Of a DNA stretch of 8,859 nucleotides, positions 6,784 to 8,859 are shown one piece after another. The position numbers and the translations under genes were made by a program. Each line of letters starts with the position of its first letter. The stretch's first letter is position 1. The stretch spans positions 1-8,859 of the forward strand of contig JAUWYH010000051.1 in NCBI GenBank assembly GCA_030615975.1. Reading direction: 5' to 3'. Origin of the DNA: Candidatus Aminicenantota bacterium. GTDB taxonomy: Bacteria > Acidobacteriota > Aminicenantia > Aminicenantales > Aminicenantaceae. The notes below the pieces were generated by a model, which worked only from the letters and a program-made list of their open reading frames with translations, searched no databases and was not told the DNA's origin.

Positions 6784-7935
6784 GTGATTGATTTCAGTCT
6801 AACAGAGGAACAAAGAGCTCTTCAGGAGATGGCTCGGGAATTTGCTCAAAAAGAAATGAAGCCTAACGCCGCAAAATATGACATATGTGAGGAGTTTCCT
6901 GAAGATATCATGAAAAAAGCTTTTAAGGTGGGTTTTCTCACCTGCGTAATACCCAGAGAATATGAGGGAGTAGGGTTAAGTGACCTTGATACTGTGATTA
7001 TAAGCGAGGAATTAGCAGCAGGGTGTGCCGGAATGTATACGACGATGATGGTCAATGCTTTAGCCTATACTCCTATTATACTATTCGGTACCGATGAGCA
7101 AAAAAAGAAGTTTTTAACTCCTCAGACAAAAGAGATGTCATTTGCTTCTTTTTGTTTAACAGAAAGAGAAGCAGGATCTGATGCCAGTTCTCTTAAGACC
7201 ATAGCAAAGAAAGTTGGCGATGAATACATGATCAATGGATCCAAATGTTTTATTTCCAACGCAGGAATAGCAAGTCTTTATGTTGTTTTCGCCCTTACTG
7301 ATCCTGAAAAGGGGGCCCGTGGGATGAGTGCTATAATTATTCCTCGTGAAACCCCTGGATTAACTATAGGCAAAATCGAAGATAAAATGGGACACAGAGC
7401 CTCTAACACGGCTGAGCTTTTCTTCGATGATGTAAAAGTTCCTGCCGAAAACCTTCTGGCCAAGGAAGGAATGGGATTCATTATTGCCATGAGGACACTG
7501 GACAATACTCGGGCTCCTGTAGGAGCTGCAGGAGTAGGAGTGGCAAGAGCCGCACTTGAGTATGCAATTGATTATGCTAAGACAAGAGTCCAGTTTGGCA
7601 AGCCTATTGCTCTTTTTCAAAATACTGCCTTCAAGATTGCTCAGATGGCCACTGAAATAAATGCAGCGAGGCATCTTGTCTGGCATGCGGCCTGGCTTTT
7701 GAGCCAAGATAAGCCATGCGGCAAGGAGTCAGCCATGGCAAAATTTTATGGTTCTGATGTAGCTATGAAAGTAACAACTGAAGCACTCCAAATTTTAGGT
7801 GGCTATGGATATATGAAAGACTATCCTATGGAAAAATTGATGAGAGATGCAAAGCTTCTTCAAATATATGAAGGAACAAACGAAATTCAACGTCTCATCA
7901 TATCACGAGAGATTATAGGCCCAATAAAGAATTAG
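6784..7935 (+). CDS. Acyl-CoA dehydrogenase, short/medium-chain type
   Basis: This is a 383-residue FAD enzyme that oxidises an acyl-CoA to the trans-2-enoyl-CoA in the cytoplasm and normally passes electrons to an electron-transfer flavoprotein. The standard three-part fold is visible: an N-terminal helical domain (1-120), a central beta domain (~121-232) beginning with signature FCLTEREAGSD (123-133), and a C-terminal helical domain with RVQFGKPI (268-275). The second signature covers GGYGYMKDYPMEKLMRD (339-355). Glu363 in YEGTNE sits at the catalytic-base position of short- and medium-chain enzymes. DNTRAPVGAAGVG (240-252) resembles the equivalent medium-chain stretch. Length is typical and no key residue is missing. 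Substrate cannot be read from the sequence; butyryl-, medium-chain or dicarboxylic acyl-CoA are all possible. No etfAB, thiolase or hydratase gene lies in the window. The gene starts with GTG behind AGGAGG and has its own promoter, so it is probably expressed alone. Confidence 0.95.
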   Translation: MIDFSLTEEQRALQEMAREFAQKEMKPNAAKYDICEEFPEDIMKKAFKVGFLTCVIPREYEGVGLSDLDTVIISEELAAGCAGMYTTMMVNALAYTPIILFGTDEQKKKFLTPQTKEMSFASFCLTEREAGSDASSLKTIAKKVGDEYMINGSKCFISNAGIASLYVVFALTDPEKGARGMSAIIIPRETPGLTIGKIEDKMGHRASNTAELFFDDVKVPAENLLAKEGMGFIIAMRTLDNTRAPVGAAGVGVARAALEYAIDYAKTRVQFGKPIALFQNTAFKIAQMATEINAARHLVWHAAWLLSQDKPCGKESAMAKFYGSDVAMKVTTEALQILGGYGYMKDYPMEKLMRDAKLLQIYEGTNEIQRLIISREIIGPIKN

Positions 7936-7990
7936 AAAAGTAATGAGTAAGGAGTGAAGCGTAATAGCAAAAAGTATGTAGGGAATGTCT

Positions 7991-8467
7991 CTAGCTTTTC
8001 TCGCTTTCTATTATATCAGCCAAATCTTCTTCCACAGTTTTTTTTGGATGTTCGATGATTCTTCCAATTTCCTCATCGTTTATGAAGACAATGAAAGTAG
8101 GCACTCTAACGATGTTTTTTCCCTGAATATAAGGCTCGCGAGCTTCTATATCTCTTGGAATTCCAATGTAAGAAGTGACGAGGAGAGGATTGTAAGTCAT
8201 TTCCATAATTTTGAAGTAAGCACTCACATGCTGTTTGCAGTCTGGACACCAAGTTCCAAGGAAAATTTCTATCTTGATCTCATAGTCTATGGATTTTAAT
8301 TTTTCGATGATTTCTGGTTTAGGGAAATAAGATGCTACTTCTCCCTGCCAATTCGGAAAATTCTCTAGAATATCTTCTTGGCTTAAGCGGCCAACCAGTT
8401 CATCTATTCCATAGATTGATGATATCAGGAAAAAAAATGTGATAATATAAAGAAAACTTTTCTTCAT
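7991..8467 (-). CDS. Exported thioredoxin-fold protein with CPDC active site
   Basis: The protein has 158 residues. It begins with MKKSFLYIITFFFLISSIYG, a lysine-initiated hydrophobic signal peptide that could be cleaved after about residue 20. No lipobox cysteine is present, so a soluble periplasmic protein or one held by an uncleaved anchor is expected. The thioredoxin fold covers about residues 62-156. GTWCPDCKQH (71-80) gives redox cysteines C74 and C77, and RVPTF (121-125) supplies the cis-proline P123 next to the active site. CPDC differs from the CGPC of classical thioredoxin. The likely role is thiol-disulfide exchange in the periplasm, but reductase or oxidase direction and client are unknown. 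The gene lies 41 bases downstream of the exbD-like gene on the same strand and is likely cotranscribed. No clear Shine-Dalgarno precedes its ATG. It converges with the acyl-CoA dehydrogenase across 55 bases. A specific family such as TlpA or ResA is not assignable. Confidence 0.85.
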   Translation of the reverse strand: MKKSFLYIITFFFLISSIYGIDELVGRLSQEDILENFPNWQGEVASYFPKPEIIEKLKSIDYEIKIEIFLGTWCPDCKQHVSAYFKIMEMTYNPLLVTSYIGIPRDIEAREPYIQGKNIVRVPTFIVFINDEEIGRIIEHPKKTVEEDLADIIESEKS

Positions 8468-8508
8468 TTTAGATATTTCAGAAAGAAAAAAAGATTTTAT
8501 TGAAAATT

Positions 8509-8859
8509 TTAAATGGTGTCCTCTTCAGTGAAATATTCAGGAATGATTCCCAGTATTTCAGCACCAGCACCTTTAGCTATATCTATGAGTTCGATGACCC
8601 TACTGAAAGGAAGTTTGGCGTCAGCTCTTATGAATATTGTTTTATCTTGGCGGGTAGAATAGATACTTCTAAGCCGATCTTGAAGCATATTCAAAGTAAT
8701 TGCTTCTTGGTTGATCATGACGCTCATGTCTTTTTTTAAAGTCAGAACAATTAGTCCTACAGGAGTGGCACTCGTATCAGATGTTGTTTCAGGAAGTTTC
8801 ACATCGATTCCTTTTTGAACCATAGGTGTTATAACCATAAAAATAATGATCAGAACCAA
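8509..8859 (-). CDS. ExbD/TolR-family biopolymer transport protein (5' partial)
   Basis: ExbD and TolR are small inner-membrane proteins that, with ExbB/TolQ, use the proton gradient to energise TonB transport or outer-membrane constriction. The frame runs off the window, and 116 residues are visible, from the end of the single membrane helix (LVLIIIFMVITPMVQKG) to the TAA. Family signs are ITPM followed by VKLPE at the membrane exit, TLKKDMSVMIN with its beta-strand pattern, TIFIRADAKLPFSRVIELID, and AKGAGAEILGI near the end. Family members are usually about 130-150 residues, so perhaps 15-30 are missing, including the conserved transmembrane aspartate that carries protons. The first visible codon is TTG and is internal. 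An exbB/tolQ homologue would be expected just beyond the window edge. ExbD cannot be told from TolR here, and many diderms have several such copies. The thioredoxin-like gene follows after 41 bases. Confidence 0.9.
   Translation of the reverse strand: MVLIIIFMVITPMVQKGIDVKLPETTSDTSATPVGLIVLTLKKDMSVMINQEAITLNMLQDRLRSIYSTRQDKTIFIRADAKLPFSRVIELIDIAKGAGAEILGIIPEYFTEEDTI

Noticed and set aside
7360..7707. 115-codon open frame on the - strand
   Set aside because: It is antisense to the conserved acyl-CoA dehydrogenase, low in complexity of meaning and without a ribosome binding site or known motif.
7933..8001. AGAAAAG and CTTTTCT inverted repeat spanning the convergent gap
   Set aside because: The arms are separated by about 55 bases and are low-complexity, so a stable terminator is unlikely.
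7985..8299. 104-codon open frame on the + strand
   Set aside because: It is opposite the thioredoxin-like gene, whose CPDC motif, cis-proline and signal peptide establish the - strand as coding.
8468..8508. Possible terminator after the exbD-like gene (ATTTT/AAAAT stem before a T-run on the - strand)
   Set aside because: The stem is only five A-T pairs, too weak for an intrinsic terminator, and AT-rich DNA gives such patterns by chance.
8500..8739. 79-codon open frame on the + strand
   Set aside because: It is the complement of the ExbD/TolR-like coding sequence and shows no family motif.
1..8859. Defence, phage, CRISPR, insertion sequence or other mobile system
   Set aside because: All genes belong to housekeeping or common metabolic families, and no direct repeat arrays, transposase or integrase motifs were seen.

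Overview
The window holds eight genes of an AT-rich bacterium (about 36-40% GC by eye, not computed). Two genes are cut by the window edges. The organism appears rod-shaped, because it has the mre/rod elongation genes, and probably diderm, because it has an ExbD/TolR-type protein and an exported thioredoxin-like protein. The phylum cannot be fixed from this sequence. The mix of mreCD-mrdA-rodA, a fused TIGR03960-type radical SAM protein and a lone acyl-CoA dehydrogenase would fit an uncultivated anaerobic lineage such as Aminicenantota, but that is only a guess.

Region 1 (1-3989, + strand) is a tight cell-shape operon: mreC (5' end missing), mreD, mrdA (PBP2) and rodA. Gaps are 12 and 8 bases, and rodA overlaps mrdA by 8 bases. 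Together these genes encode the membrane and periplasmic part of the elongasome. RodA polymerises glycan strands, PBP2 cross-links them, and MreC/MreD connect both to cytoskeletal MreB, which would lie upstream of the window.

Region 2 (3990-6710, + strand) starts with a 168-base gap containing a small hairpin and an isolated TATAAT. An 850-residue protein follows that fuses a B12-binding-like domain, a radical SAM core, a cysteine cluster and a DUF2344 domain. Its reaction is unknown to me. This family is often found next to rodA and ribonuclease G genes.

Region 3 (6702-7935, + strand) is an acyl-CoA dehydrogenase with its own near-perfect sigma-70-type promoter, which overlaps the stop codon of the radical SAM gene, and a strong Shine-Dalgarno site ahead of a GTG start. 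It looks like a separately controlled fatty-acid or acyl-CoA oxidation gene.

Region 4 (7991-8859, - strand) converges on region 3. It holds an ExbD/TolR-like protein (N-terminus beyond the window) followed by an exported thioredoxin-fold protein with a CPDC active site. No CRISPR array, tRNA, rRNA, insertion sequence or phage gene is visible. No stretch over 300 bases lacks a gene. Most of the window is ordinary housekeeping content; the points most worth a second look are the radical SAM/DUF2344 fusion, a putative zinc site in PBP2, and the promoter over the stop codon.
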